From Odontesthes bonariensis (Eukaryota > Chordata > Actinopteri > Atheriniformes > Atherinopsidae), in NCBI RefSeq assembly GCF_027942865.1, contig NC_134524.1, forward strand, positions 24,091,036 to 24,155,035: a DNA stretch of 64,000 nucleotides. The letters run 5' to 3'. Positions 43,801 to 52,993 of this stretch are shown piece after piece; positions within the stretch are counted from its first letter, which is position 1, and the number at the start of each line of letters is the position of its first letter. The position numbers and the translations under genes were made by a program. Below the pieces are notes generated by a model, which was not told where the DNA came from, made no database searches, and saw only the letters and a program-made list of their open reading frames with translations.

Positions 43801-44040
43801 CTGCTCCCTGTTGTAAACCACCCTGTCGCTATGGTTATGCATCATAACAAAAGAGCAAAATATACAAAAGTATTGGGAAAAATCAATCCAGCTTCACAGC
43901 ATCCAAGGCAGGAAGGAACAGTTGTCCAAAAAATGCAATATCTTCCAAAAAAAACAGGAATGAAATTTAGAAAAAAAGAAAAAATCTCAATGTGAGGTAC
44001 AGAGCTACTCCAACGAGCTGCCACCCTCAGCGGCGCATTC
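40855..44040 (-). mobile_element. Nearly full-length L2-like LINE (ORF2 endonuclease + RT)
   Basis: The minus strand starts with a 5' leader near 44035, then the coding region from about 43848. The endonuclease contains IMGNVRSLANK, MCFTETWLQD, VYIPPSA, ISGDFNHA and GKSDHNLVF. The reverse transcriptase contains VPVPKKTHP, NDYRPVALT, FFDFSSAFNTIQ, GAPQGTVLSPFLFTLYTSDF and KYSDDSAVV (YSDD catalytic variant, about 41600). The C-terminus ends SFLPTAISIYNNSLI at about 40918. I see few lesions: a TGA at 42223-42225 in GVSP-VLKA (likely CGA to TGA), a 1-nt insertion near 41475, and a TGA near 43770. It inserted into BEL/Pao gag inside intron 2. Confidence 0.85.
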
Positions 44041-44061
44041 TAGAATCTAAAATCTAGGATC

Positions 44062-44094
44062 TAGACGTCACAAAATTTTGGTTTGTGACGTCTA
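44062..44094. repeat. 13-bp inverted repeat at LINE 5' junction
   Basis: 44062-44074 and 44082-44094 are reverse complements (TAGACGTCACAAA / TTTGTGACGTCTA) around a 7-bp loop. It lies exactly between interrupted BEL/Pao gag and the LINE 5' leader. Confidence 0.85.
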
Positions 44095-44425
44095 ACTCTT
44101 CATCAACATCTGGATGATTGTCAGCTCCATCTTTCACTTCATGCAGCCAGGCTAGAGCCTCATGACGCACATCATGAACGCTCATCAAGATAAGCTTTTC
44201 ATAGGCATCAAACTCTTCTTTGTCAATGTCATCAGTGAGTCTATCATGATTTTGGCTTTCCAATGCTGCTTTCAACTCTTCAGGTTTGTTTTCTCGGATT
44301 TTTACATTCACAGCCATTATCATCTTGGTTACAGCTGCTTTAGCTTGTCCTCGCCTCCTTTTCAGTGTTGTAAGGTCCTTTATTCCTGCAGAATATTTGG
44401 CTTCAGACATGGTTGCCACTCGTGT

Positions 44426-46252
44426 TTAACCCTTTAGGCGCCAAGATTGTTTTTTGAAAATACTGGATTTTGACATTAATATTTCAAAAGCTGGTGGCTG
44501 AAAGGGGGTTAAAGATAGATGTCTACTGTACATTAGAAAAATGTTGCCCATGATCCATAGTTTATGTGGGGCATGAAATTATTGATCTAATTTGCATATT
44601 ATGACGTCATCAGGTGGCAGCCATTTTGAATCTCATTATGTTCAGGAAATATTGGAATTGAGTGATTATGAACTTGTTTTTTTAAAACTTTTTTTTTTCT
44701 TTTTGTCTTTTTATCATCATCTATAATGATCAGGGAACAGGAAAGCAACAATAAAACAGAATAATGTAGTAAAATATTACTATATCATCATTACCATATA
44801 GTAGGAAAACACATTCGAAAAGTTGCCTATATTTTTTCAGGAAATGGTGGATATTGACTTGATGTTTGAACTTATTTTCATTTTTCTGTCTTTTACCATC
44901 ATTCATAAGGAGGAAACCAACAATAAAACAGGCGAAAGTGGTAAAATACTGTCATCATTACCATAGGGTAGGAAAACATGCAAGAAGTGGAAGACATTGA
45001 ACTGATTTTTTTTTTTTTTTTTTTAACCTGTTCAACCTTATTCATAATGATCAGGAATGAGGAATACAATAATAAAACAAGTGGTAAAATGTCATCATAT
45101 AGCAGAAACACACTAAAACAGGTGACAACACATGAGAGGACAGATACTGGCGCGCATAACGATTTGTCTCCGTTGTTCCAAAAGTCGTCAGTGAGAAAGA
45201 GGGAGAGAAAACCTAAGGGGGAAGCATTTGCCAAGTCATCCTCACCCAAAAAACCAACAGGCTCACTAAATGACTTCATCCAGTCCTCATATTCTTCCTC
45301 TCTCGGCAAATGCACCCAGCCACTATCATCGGTGACATCTCTGCCAACATGTCGTCTCCCCCTCCCACGCACACGAGGAGTGCAGCGGCTACTCGCCGCG
45401 GTGCCACCCACTGGACGGCTAATGCTATGGCCTCTCACTCCCCTGCTGCCACGACCAACACCTCTCCTACGGACACTACGGCCACGCTCGCCACTGCCAC
45501 CCACCCCGTAAAAGCCAGATAAAGGGACAGAAGGAGTGTGTGTTTGTGCTTGAACATTTTGTGATCCGATGTCAGGATCATTGCGCTGGCGGACAGGTGC
45601 GCCGCGGCTAGCCGCACCACCGGGGGCTGGGTGGAGAGCGCGCATGCTAGCGACAGCAGACCCACTTCTCCCACCCCTGATTCCTCGACCAACACCTCTA
45701 CGGACACTGCGACCGCCTTCCCCACTACCACCCACTCCATTTAGGTTGGATAACGGCACAGAATGAGTTGGAGTGTGTTCTTGGAGAACAGCCTCGCTTC
45801 GCATGCCGGCACCATTGCCTGGGGAAGTTTCACCGTGGGAAGCATGAGTGCACGTCCGATCCTCATCCTCAAGAGGTAAAAACTCTCCTTCGGAGTCGGA
45901 ATCGGCAAATAGCATGCTCAATACTTCCACACGGTTCAACTTCTTACAAGCCATGGTGTAAAAACTCAGTAATAGTTCGCTGACAATAAAAATTCGACTC
46001 GCACGTCTGCTCTGAATCACTGCGTCTGTGTCTGAGCCAGCGCGGCTTTTTTGCACTGTCTTATAAAGACAATGTGAACTACAAAATGACTACAAAATGA
46101 CGTGAGCTTGGTCTTGTTTGAAAGGGTAACATGTTTGCCAACTAGTGGTAGGAAGACTGAACACCTTAAAGCCCGTTTATTTGATCTACAGACTGTTTTG
46201 TTTATGCTGACGTCATGTCGCAATTCTGCGACTTTGGCGGTTAGAGGGTTAA
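44426..46252 (-). mobile_element. piggyBac-type element with truncated transposase
   Basis: TTAA (44426-44429) plus CCCTTTAGGCGCCAA on the left, and a right end whose reverse complement starts CCCTCTAACCGCCAA before TTAA (46249-46252), are piggyBac-type termini. It inserted 16 bp upstream of the BEL/Pao gag ATG at 44410. The interior encodes an N-terminal transposase piece on the minus strand; catalytic domains are deleted, so it is non-autonomous. Confidence 0.8.
44899..45954 (-). pseudogene. piggyBac-type transposase N-terminal region, internally deleted
   Basis: From ATG 45954 the frame reads MACKKLNRVEVLSMLFADSD with acidic residues, then two similar Arg/Gly-rich blocks (GVGGSGEGGRSVRRGVGRG and GVGGSGERGRSVRRRGVGRG). 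It then gives WVHLPREEEYEDWMKSFSEP and SPLGFLSLFLTDDFWNN, the N-terminal entry of the piggyBac transposase domain. After about 45130 the residues become low-complexity and hydrophobic, with no catalytic Asp motifs, so the rest of the open frame to 44899 is non-genuine. The RG-rich tandem block is unusual for a transposase. Confidence 0.65.
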
Positions 46253-46979
46253 CTTTGTTACGCATAACATATGGTAGTCTTTGTTGTTGTTGTTGTTGTT
46301 TATTGCCTTGTGAATTACACGGTCAAACCGGTTAAACTGTAAAGAAATGAATTTACAATATTTAGCATTTTTTAGCATTCAAATACACACAAATTTTAAA
46401 CCATACATTTTAAAGCTTCACAGTAAAACATATGAACATATCACAGCCAAAGTTGAGCTGGCTTTAACTCACATTTTACAACATTATAAGCCACATATAA
46501 TTTCCCTTTGAACACATCATCCTCAATCTGTTTGGTGAACAAAACAAGTGCTAGCATTTCGCTAACTAGCCACTAACGTACAAAACCCTTAGAAACAGCT
46601 AGTATATTTCAATAGTTTAATGCTAATCTGCCAAACAGCCCATGCAGGAAAAACACATTTCCCTATTGTTTACAACGTTCAAAATGAACTTGCCGCGTTG
46701 GGCAATGTATCAGAATGTAAGTCAAAGTATTGAGTTTCATGTCGTTGGTATGCTTCTTTTAATGACGGCAAAGAAGTTCCCGTTTTATCCCGTTTTTATT
46801 TTCTTAACTACATCACTTCCGGTTTTTGTCAAGACCCAAATCGATGCGATCTAAACAAAATATACAACCTCCCGGGAGGAGTGAACACAACATTAAGATT
46901 AAAGAAACGAAATATGTGAGCATTTAAAGGGCTTCGCAAGTTCCTCAACTGAGCCAATGAAAAATCTATTGATAACTCA
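46253..46979. other. Intron 2 sequence; (TTG)n microsatellite
   Basis: A (TTG)n tract lies near 46277-46300. The rest may include the BEL/Pao 5' leader or LTR, but I cannot identify LTR ends. Confidence 0.4.
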
Positions 46980-47830
46980 CAGTAATCTCCAGATTGTCAG
47001 TTAGCTCATCATTTACCTGGAGCTGTAGATCACTAAGATGGGGAGATAACTCATTTAGATTGTTCCATATTAGCTTTTAATTACCATTTGCCCCATTTAT
47101 GGCCTCAATATAGAATCTGCTTTCACCTTACGGGTCATCCTTAAGACTTTATCTCTATTTTTCATTCATTTTATAATTTCATTGTTCAACCATGGCAGAT
47201 TATTTCTATGTTGCTTGGATTTACATTTTTTTTTTTTTTTTTTGTGAAGTGTGTTATAATATCATTGACTTTTTAATAAAGTTATCTGAGGTCGCCTCAA
47301 TGTCGTTATTTTCCAGAATATTAGACCTTCTAGATTTTGGATTTCCTCATTCAGGAATTGTTGCTGGCTTTTGGGTATGAAGTAGAACTAGTGACCTCTG
47401 GTGGATGCCATTACATGCTTCCTCTTAATTTTTTTCCTGACTTGATGTCCCAGTTGATGTTAAAATCAGCGAGTAGGATGATTTCCTTCTTCGAGTTGCA
47501 GTGATTTAAGATTGTCTGAAGATGATCATAAAACACATCCTTTGCTGAGGTGGATCCACACAAATCACAGTAAAAGATATTGCAGAGCAGAGTGATGCAT
47601 TTAGACCAATACACTCAGCGTTAACGTCTTTAGGCCACCTTATTAGTTCATGTTGAAACTTCCCTCTGACATAGATTAATACTCCCCCACCTCGCCCTGC
47701 TTCTCTAGCCTTTCTAAATACATTATATCCTGGAATGCTGGTAGCTGCTGTAGATGATGATGAATGTGTCAACCAACTTTCACATATTCCAAGTATATCA
47801 ATATTAGAGTCACTTAATAAATGTTCCATT
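46980..47830 (-). pseudogene. LINE endonuclease and linker fragment (CR1-like)
   Basis: The minus strand reads DILGICESWLTHSSSS, IPGYNVFRKAREAGRGGGVL, then AKDVFYDHLQTILNHC and IILLADFNINWD (endonuclease motifs). After breaks it gives NNLPWLNNEIIK and NRDKVLRMTRK near 47180 and below. Frameshifts are numerous. Confidence 0.7.
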
Positions 47831-48690
47831 TGCTCAGTTTGTGTTTTTCCTGGTTAAAAACAGCAAAGTGTTTCCTGGTTTCATCTCCTCTCTCTGAGCT
47901 GCAGATCCAGATGTGCTTAGACTCAACATGTGCTGCAGGCTGAATGATCTGCTGGAAGAAAATCAGCAGGCAGATTGTTGTGGTGGGACGTTTTCTGGCT
48001 CTCAGTCTGCAGATTTGAGAGGTTCAGGAGCTAATCTTCATTATTTGTGTTTAAAGTCTCTGGGTTACATGAATTGAACCTGGTGGTGGTAATATTCTGG
48101 GTCTTTAATGGTTAGATGACAGGTTTGTAGAGTTGTTTTAACAAAGAGAAACAAAGGTTGAGTTAAAACGGACTGTGTTTCCCTGATGGCTGTTGAGCTG
48201 AATGGCTGCAGACCTCTGAGTTGTAAGCTGGAACAGAGGGTTAGTGTAAAGAATGTCATGTATTACCACCTCTGTTACTTTTATTCCTTTAAACCAGCGG
48301 TCATCAACCTTTTTCAGCCCAACCTCTACATGGTGTTTAAGTGAACAACTTGGACAAGACTCTGGTTCCTTCCATCATTTAGAAATATTGTAGCTCAAGT
48401 TCCTTTTCAGAGTTTCATCATGACAAAAAGAATTAGTAAAAGAGCAAAAAGCAAGAGTTTACTGCTTAAAAAGCTGAACGTGTGCAGAACACATCAGAGC
48501 ACAGTGCTGATAGCTGAGGGCACTTATAAACACACCCTCAGCGTTCACGTTTGATCTGTGATATTGAGACCCGTGTGGCTCGGTCTGTCCAGGTCCAGTT
48601 AGAATATGTTGGTTAGCGTAGGTTAGCTTAGAGAAATCTTTTGTGTGAACTTCAAAAGGATCAAAGTCTTCTTCCTCTCTGTCATTGCAG
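47831..48690. other. End of intron 2, acceptor at 48690
   Basis: Mostly unremarkable intron sequence. The segment 48398-48419 is the left edge of the duplication with block 1. A pyrimidine-rich run and CATTGCAG (48683-48690) form the exon-3 acceptor. Confidence 0.6.
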
Positions 48691-49641
48691 AAACATGGAG
48701 CCCAAGAGGGATCCAGATGGCACTGCTGTAAGGACTGTGGGAAAGTTATCAAACGATCAAATCTGAGGTATCATCAGAGGATTCATACTGGAGAGAAGCC
48801 ATACAGCTGTGACCAGTGTGGGGCAGCTTTCACTGCATTATCTCATCTAAAGACACACCAACGTATTCACACAGGAGAGAAGCCTTTCAGCTGTGGTCAG
48901 TGTGGGGCAGCTTTCACTACATCATCTCATCTAAAGACACACCAACGTATTCACACAGGAGAGAAGCCTTTCAGCTGTGGTCAGTGTGGGGCAGCTTTCA
49001 CTACATCATCTGATCTAAAGAAACACCAACGTATTCACACAGGAGAGAAGCCTTTCAGCTGTGACCAGTGTGGGGCAGCTTTCACTGAATTAGGTCATCT
49101 AAAGACTCACCAACGTATTCACACAGGAGAGAAGCCATACAGCTGTGGTCAGTGTGGGGCAGCTTTCACTACATTATCTGTTTTAAAGACACACCAACGT
49201 ATTCACACAGGAGAGAAGCCTTTCAGCTGTGGTCAGTGTGGGGCAGCTTTCAATCAATTGGGTAGTCTAAAGACACACCAACGTATTCACACAGGAGAGA
49301 AGCCTTTCAGCTGTGGTCAGTGTGGGGCAGCTTTCACTCAATTATCTAGTCTAAAGACACACCAACGTATTCACACAGGAGAGAAGCCTTTCAGCTGTGG
49401 TCAGTGTGGGGCAGCTTTCACTGAATTAGGTAGTCTAAAGACACACCAACGTATACACACAGGAGAGAAGCCTTTCAGCTGTGGTCAGTGTGGGGCAGCT
49501 TTCACTAGATTATCTGTTCTAAAGACACACCAACGTATTCACACAGGAGAGAAGCCATACAGCTGTGGTCAGTGTGGGGCAGCTTTCACTAGATTAGATA
49601 GTCTAAAGAGACACCAACGTAGTCACACTGCAGAGAAATGA
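48691..49641 (+). CDS. C2H2 zinc-finger protein, exon 3 (11 fingers, end)
   Basis: Acceptor TTGCAG|AAACATGGAG starts the exon at phase 0, matching the exon-2 donor. It reads KHGAQEGSRWHCC, an atypical first finger (C-x2-C-x11-H-x3-H, one residue short), then ten C-x2-C-x12-H-x3-H fingers joined by TGEKP linkers, and ends HTAEK with TGA at 49639-49641. Fingers 2-11 are near-copies of an 84-bp unit with the core QCGAAFT. They differ mainly at helix positions -1, 2, 3 and 6: ASHT, TSHT, TSDK, EGHT, TSVT, QGST, QSST, EGST, RSVT, RDSR. Predicted role: sequence-specific DNA binding in the nucleus; no KRAB, SCAN or BTB domain is seen. The binding target cannot be read with confidence. Confidence 0.9.
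   Translation, partial: KHGAQEGSRWHCCKDCGKVIKRSNLRYHQRIHTGEKPYSCDQCGAAFTALSHLKTHQRIHTGEKPFSCGQCGAAFTTSSHLKTHQRIHTGEKPFSCGQCGAAFTTSSDLKKHQRIHTGEKPFSCDQCGAAFTELGHLKTHQRIHTGEKPYSCGQCGAAFTTLSVLKTHQRIHTGEKPFSCGQCGAAFNQLGSLKTHQRIHTGEKPFSCGQCGAAFTQLSSLKTHQRIHTGEKPFSCGQCGAAFTELGSLKTHQRIHTGEKPFSCGQCGAAFTRLSVLKTHQRIHTGEKPYSCGQCGAAFTRLDSLKRHQRSHTAEK
48798..49632 (+). repeat. 84-bp tandem repeat encoding zinc fingers 2-11
   Basis: Ten head-to-tail 84-bp units, each one finger plus linker, with high identity outside the four base-contacting codons. Such arrays expand and contract by unequal exchange; the copy at 25789-26400 has only six such units. Confidence 0.9.
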
Positions 49642-49708
49642 TTGGCTTAAATCAACAACAATTTTTACGGCAGATAAGCAAACATTCACCTGGGAGCAGC
49701 AGCAGGAA

Positions 49709-50258
49709 CTACCAATCAGAAGCCTTGCCTTTTATTCAGATTAAAAATCTTCTTTGTGGAAATTTTGACTATTTCCTGCTAGGACTTCAGGGAGCTGCTT
49801 ACTATAGAGTCCTCTGGGATCTCCTGTTCCTCTTGTAGTTTATTGTCACTTAATAAAGCTGTTATTGGAATTCCCTTTATCATTGTTCCTTCTATTTCCT
49901 TCCATGCTGCACTGTATGTAGGTGAGCACAGGCAGACTAAAGGTCTCAATTGAGCTGCATGGTAGTAATCCTGTAAGCAGGGAAGGCCCATTCCCCCTTT
50001 TTCTTTTCTTAATTGCAACGTTTTAAATTTGATTCTGGCCTTTTCCCCCTGCCACAGATATTAATGATTATTTTTAATGGGTTTTTTATTTTTTTATTTC
50101 TTTTTAATGATTGTATTGCCTTCTTGTGATTTAATGTAGCTGTAAAGCACTTTGAATTACCTTATGTACGACTTGTGCTCTATAAATAAAATTGCCTTGT
50201 CTTGCCTTACCAATCAGAAGCCTTGCCTTTGTTCAGATTAAAAATCTTCTTTGTGGAT
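49709..50258. other. LINE-derived insertion flanked by a direct repeat of about 48 bp
   Basis: The sequence starting CCAATCAGAAGCCTTGCCTT occurs at about 49712 and again at about 50210, and once in block 1. Between them the minus strand at 49779-50018 reads KGGMGLPCLQDYYHAAQLRP, an L1-type ORF2 C-terminal motif. 50060-50205 is a + strand LINE 3' tail (GTAAAGCACTTTGAATTACC). The long flanking repeat exceeds a normal target duplication. Confidence 0.6.
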
Positions 50259-50944
50259 TACCACCTTCTCTTGTCAGGACTTTAGTTCTGAATGTTCTGT
50301 GGGGAGCACATGTTTGAAGAACCATTGAAAGTGCTTTATAATTTGTTGGGATTGCTTTAACTGGGGACGGATCTCCCGACGTTCAAGACAAACATGGCAT
50401 CAATTGCGAGTTGATGGACAGAACAAAATGCAGTCTGTTTGAAAGTAGAAACATGTTTATTCTGTTATACTGAACATATTTGTTTTGTTTAAAGTTAAGA
50501 TCCACAAAGTAGCTTTGCACCAGCTGTGGGTATTTCTGTAAACATCTGAAGAAGCAATATATCATTTCAGTTTGATGTGAAGTCGAGCTTTACACTCGTC
50601 TGTATTTCATTGTTCTGCATTTCATTAAAGGTCAGATGTTAACTTTTCTCATGCTTTTCATGTTCTTGCTACACAGATATTTTTGAAGAAAATGTGTGTT
50701 TGGTTACGAGGGAAAGTTGACCCTTATCATCTTCCCCAAAGACCCAGAAATCTTTAACGCAGTCTGAAAAAGGTTTGGAGTTGTTCCCTGTACTTCCCAG
50801 ACAGCTGTATGATGCTGATGACTGAAGCTGAAAGTTAAGGCTGTTCCAACACTAAAAGGGCACGAGGCTCAACTTCAAGCTGTGAAACTCTTTCAAATGT
50901 CTGTTGTGTTGGAATCAGATGTGTGAACGGATTTTAGTCCAAAC

Positions 50945-52120
50945 GTCATGGCTGCACTGAGGGAAAAGGCAGCCAAGCAGGCTAACGGTACTTTGAATTG
51001 AACCGTTTAACACGAGAAAACTGAACTGATCTGTTTGTTGCTTCTACAACTGCTCAGTTACTCACACAATCAGGTACTGAGCAGATTTACCAAACAGACA
51101 TTCTGCTGTAATCTCAGATGCGCTGCTCACGTTGTTTTAGTCCACAACTCTTCTTCTTCTTCTTCCCCGACGGCTACACAACTTACCCAGAACACCCGGT
51201 GGCAGAGTGTGCACACGACACCCTTATACTTTATTGGATTGTATCTACAAACTGAAACGCTGATCATTTAAACCTGCTTCAGGCTGTTTCTGTTCCCTTT
51301 AGTTTTAAGCTGACTGTGTTTGGCGTACCCTGAGCATTTCAGTGGAAAATGTTCAACACAGACTTGGAGTTGTATTGTGTTCTTGTGGTAACTACGTCCC
51401 CACAGCTATTATGTCCTGAAGAGTTTCTTAGAAAGCGCTTTCTGCCGCTCACAGTGGGAGAATCTCACTGACAAATCCCACTTTGGCCTAAAGATGTGAT
51501 CAGCGGTGACTTTTGTGTGTTAGCGACTGGCGCTACGGTCCTGGCTGAACAGGAAGTAGCCACCAGAAATGCAAGACAGTCGCTGTAGCGACTGAATGTT
51601 ACGCAGGACTGTCTTCCTGTATGCAGATGGTCATCAGTGAAGTCACCTCCCCCGAATGAACCCCGTCATGTTGTGTATACGTGGCAAAACATGGCGAGCC
51701 AGCCGGGGGGGCTGTTAGCGTGACAGAGACAGTCCCTCAGTCAGAGACGAACCTCAGAAGTTAAACCCAGTTTGTAACTGAGCTGACTCACAGTGGAAGT
51801 CACACGTTAGATCTGGTTCTCAGGGAGTGTTTCCTGTTGAGATCCAGCCGTATCTGATCAGTGCTGCAGTTTCTTGTTTTGCATTATTCTCTCCTCTTAC
51901 TCAGACTACACCTGAAACTAATCAAAATCAGGAAGCAGCATGAATAATTCTCACATCAGCCAATTCAAAGAAGTAATAACAAGCGCTTGAAAAAGGCAAA
52001 TGAATGACGGGACGTAAAAATGAGGAAAATACCCTCAGTCCCCAGAAGTCTTTCTGGGGTTCCTGCTCCCAAAGCACACTGAGCGCTGCTTCTGTGCTTC
52101 AGTGTTTTTCAGTAGTTTGT
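50945..52120. other. Sequence specific to block 2, no gene recognised
   Basis: This region is absent from block 1. I find no frame with family resemblance, no terminal inverted repeats and no tandem array. Either block 1 lost it or block 2 gained it. Confidence 0.4.
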
Positions 52121-52993
52121 GTTTAGTTTTTCCACCTCCGTAATGATCTGTAAAACTGAAGGTTGTTGAAGAACACAGTGCTGGATCCAAACAATAGTGT
52201 AATGTTCCAATCTGACCTCCTGGTGGCAGTGTCGTCTCACTGGTGGGATTTCTCATTGATTCTTTTAAAAGCAGGAATCACCGTCAGATATTCATGATCT
52301 GAAGGGGATGAACTCCTGTGCTTCTGCAGAATACCTGAGTTTCCTCCAGTGCCACCATGAAGTTAGTGTTTTTCACCACATATATTTATATTTACACTAA
52401 CTTATAGATCTAATCTGCTGTAACTCCTGGTTAAATGGAGGTTTTCCTCTTTCTTTAACTGCAGAATTCCACCGTAATATAATTCTATTAAAAAAAATAA
52501 TAATAATAAACTCATGTGTCAGCTTTAGTTATTTATAAATGTAGATTGATGATACAAATTGGATGGAAGCTTTTGGCTCCGGATGAAATGTTTTGGGTTC
52601 ATGAATTTTTGAGGGGTGGCAACAAATGGCAGATGTATATAAACTGAATTTAATCAGTTTGATCTCCAACCATGTTATCCAGAACCGGATAGTACACAGA
52701 GACACAAAACGTGTGTTTGCTATCTGGAACTACATGCTGTCCCAAGGTGTGGTGGACGACAGTATCCTGAAGCGCCTTCGTTGTCTGTCTCAGCCTCGTT
52801 GGTTTTCGCTGAGTCGTGTCAATGTTACTTTGTTGACATAAATCAAGTGTTTCACTCCAAATTTCCCCAAAAGAGGCTTGACTATGGTACTGGACTGGTA
52901 TCTGCTGGTTATCTGCTGGTTATCTGCTGGTTATCTGCAGGTTATCTGATGGTTATCTTCTGGTTATAGGCTGGTTATCTGCTGGTTACATCA

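Larger units (their letters stand above)
39721..44410 (-). pseudogene. BEL/Pao retrotransposon gag region, copy C, interrupted
   Basis: The minus-strand gag frame starts at ATG 44410 (MSEAKYSAGIKDLTTLKRRR) and runs to 44054, ending DNHPDVDEELDVTN. It is then interrupted by the L2-like LINE (40855-44040). It resumes near 40850 with NENPQ-like codons and ENSVSGEQEMLQALRKREQE, has one TGA replacing a codon near 40689, and continues to RDMVKFDGDPPP and a stop near 40398. A last block holds RRTLVEIIGKLPSDLRAKWL (about 40120). A deletion of about 1.9 kb relative to copy B then joins it to a truncated hAT element (39748-39985) at 39987. No LTR or pol core remains. Confidence 0.75.
48398..52993 (+). 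repeat. Segmental duplication, block 2 (partner 25787-28860)
   Basis: This contains finger exon, 3' flank with probable ATTAAA signal (about 50621), a 71-codon open frame at 52626-52841 matching 28494-28721, and the 11-bp minisatellite (52898-52993). It is in the same orientation as block 1, about 22.6 kb away. Confidence 0.85.

Noticed and set aside
44978..45511. 177-codon open frame on the + strand
   Set aside because: Antisense shadow of the piggyBac-type N-terminal frame; low-complexity Pro/Thr content and no family resemblance.
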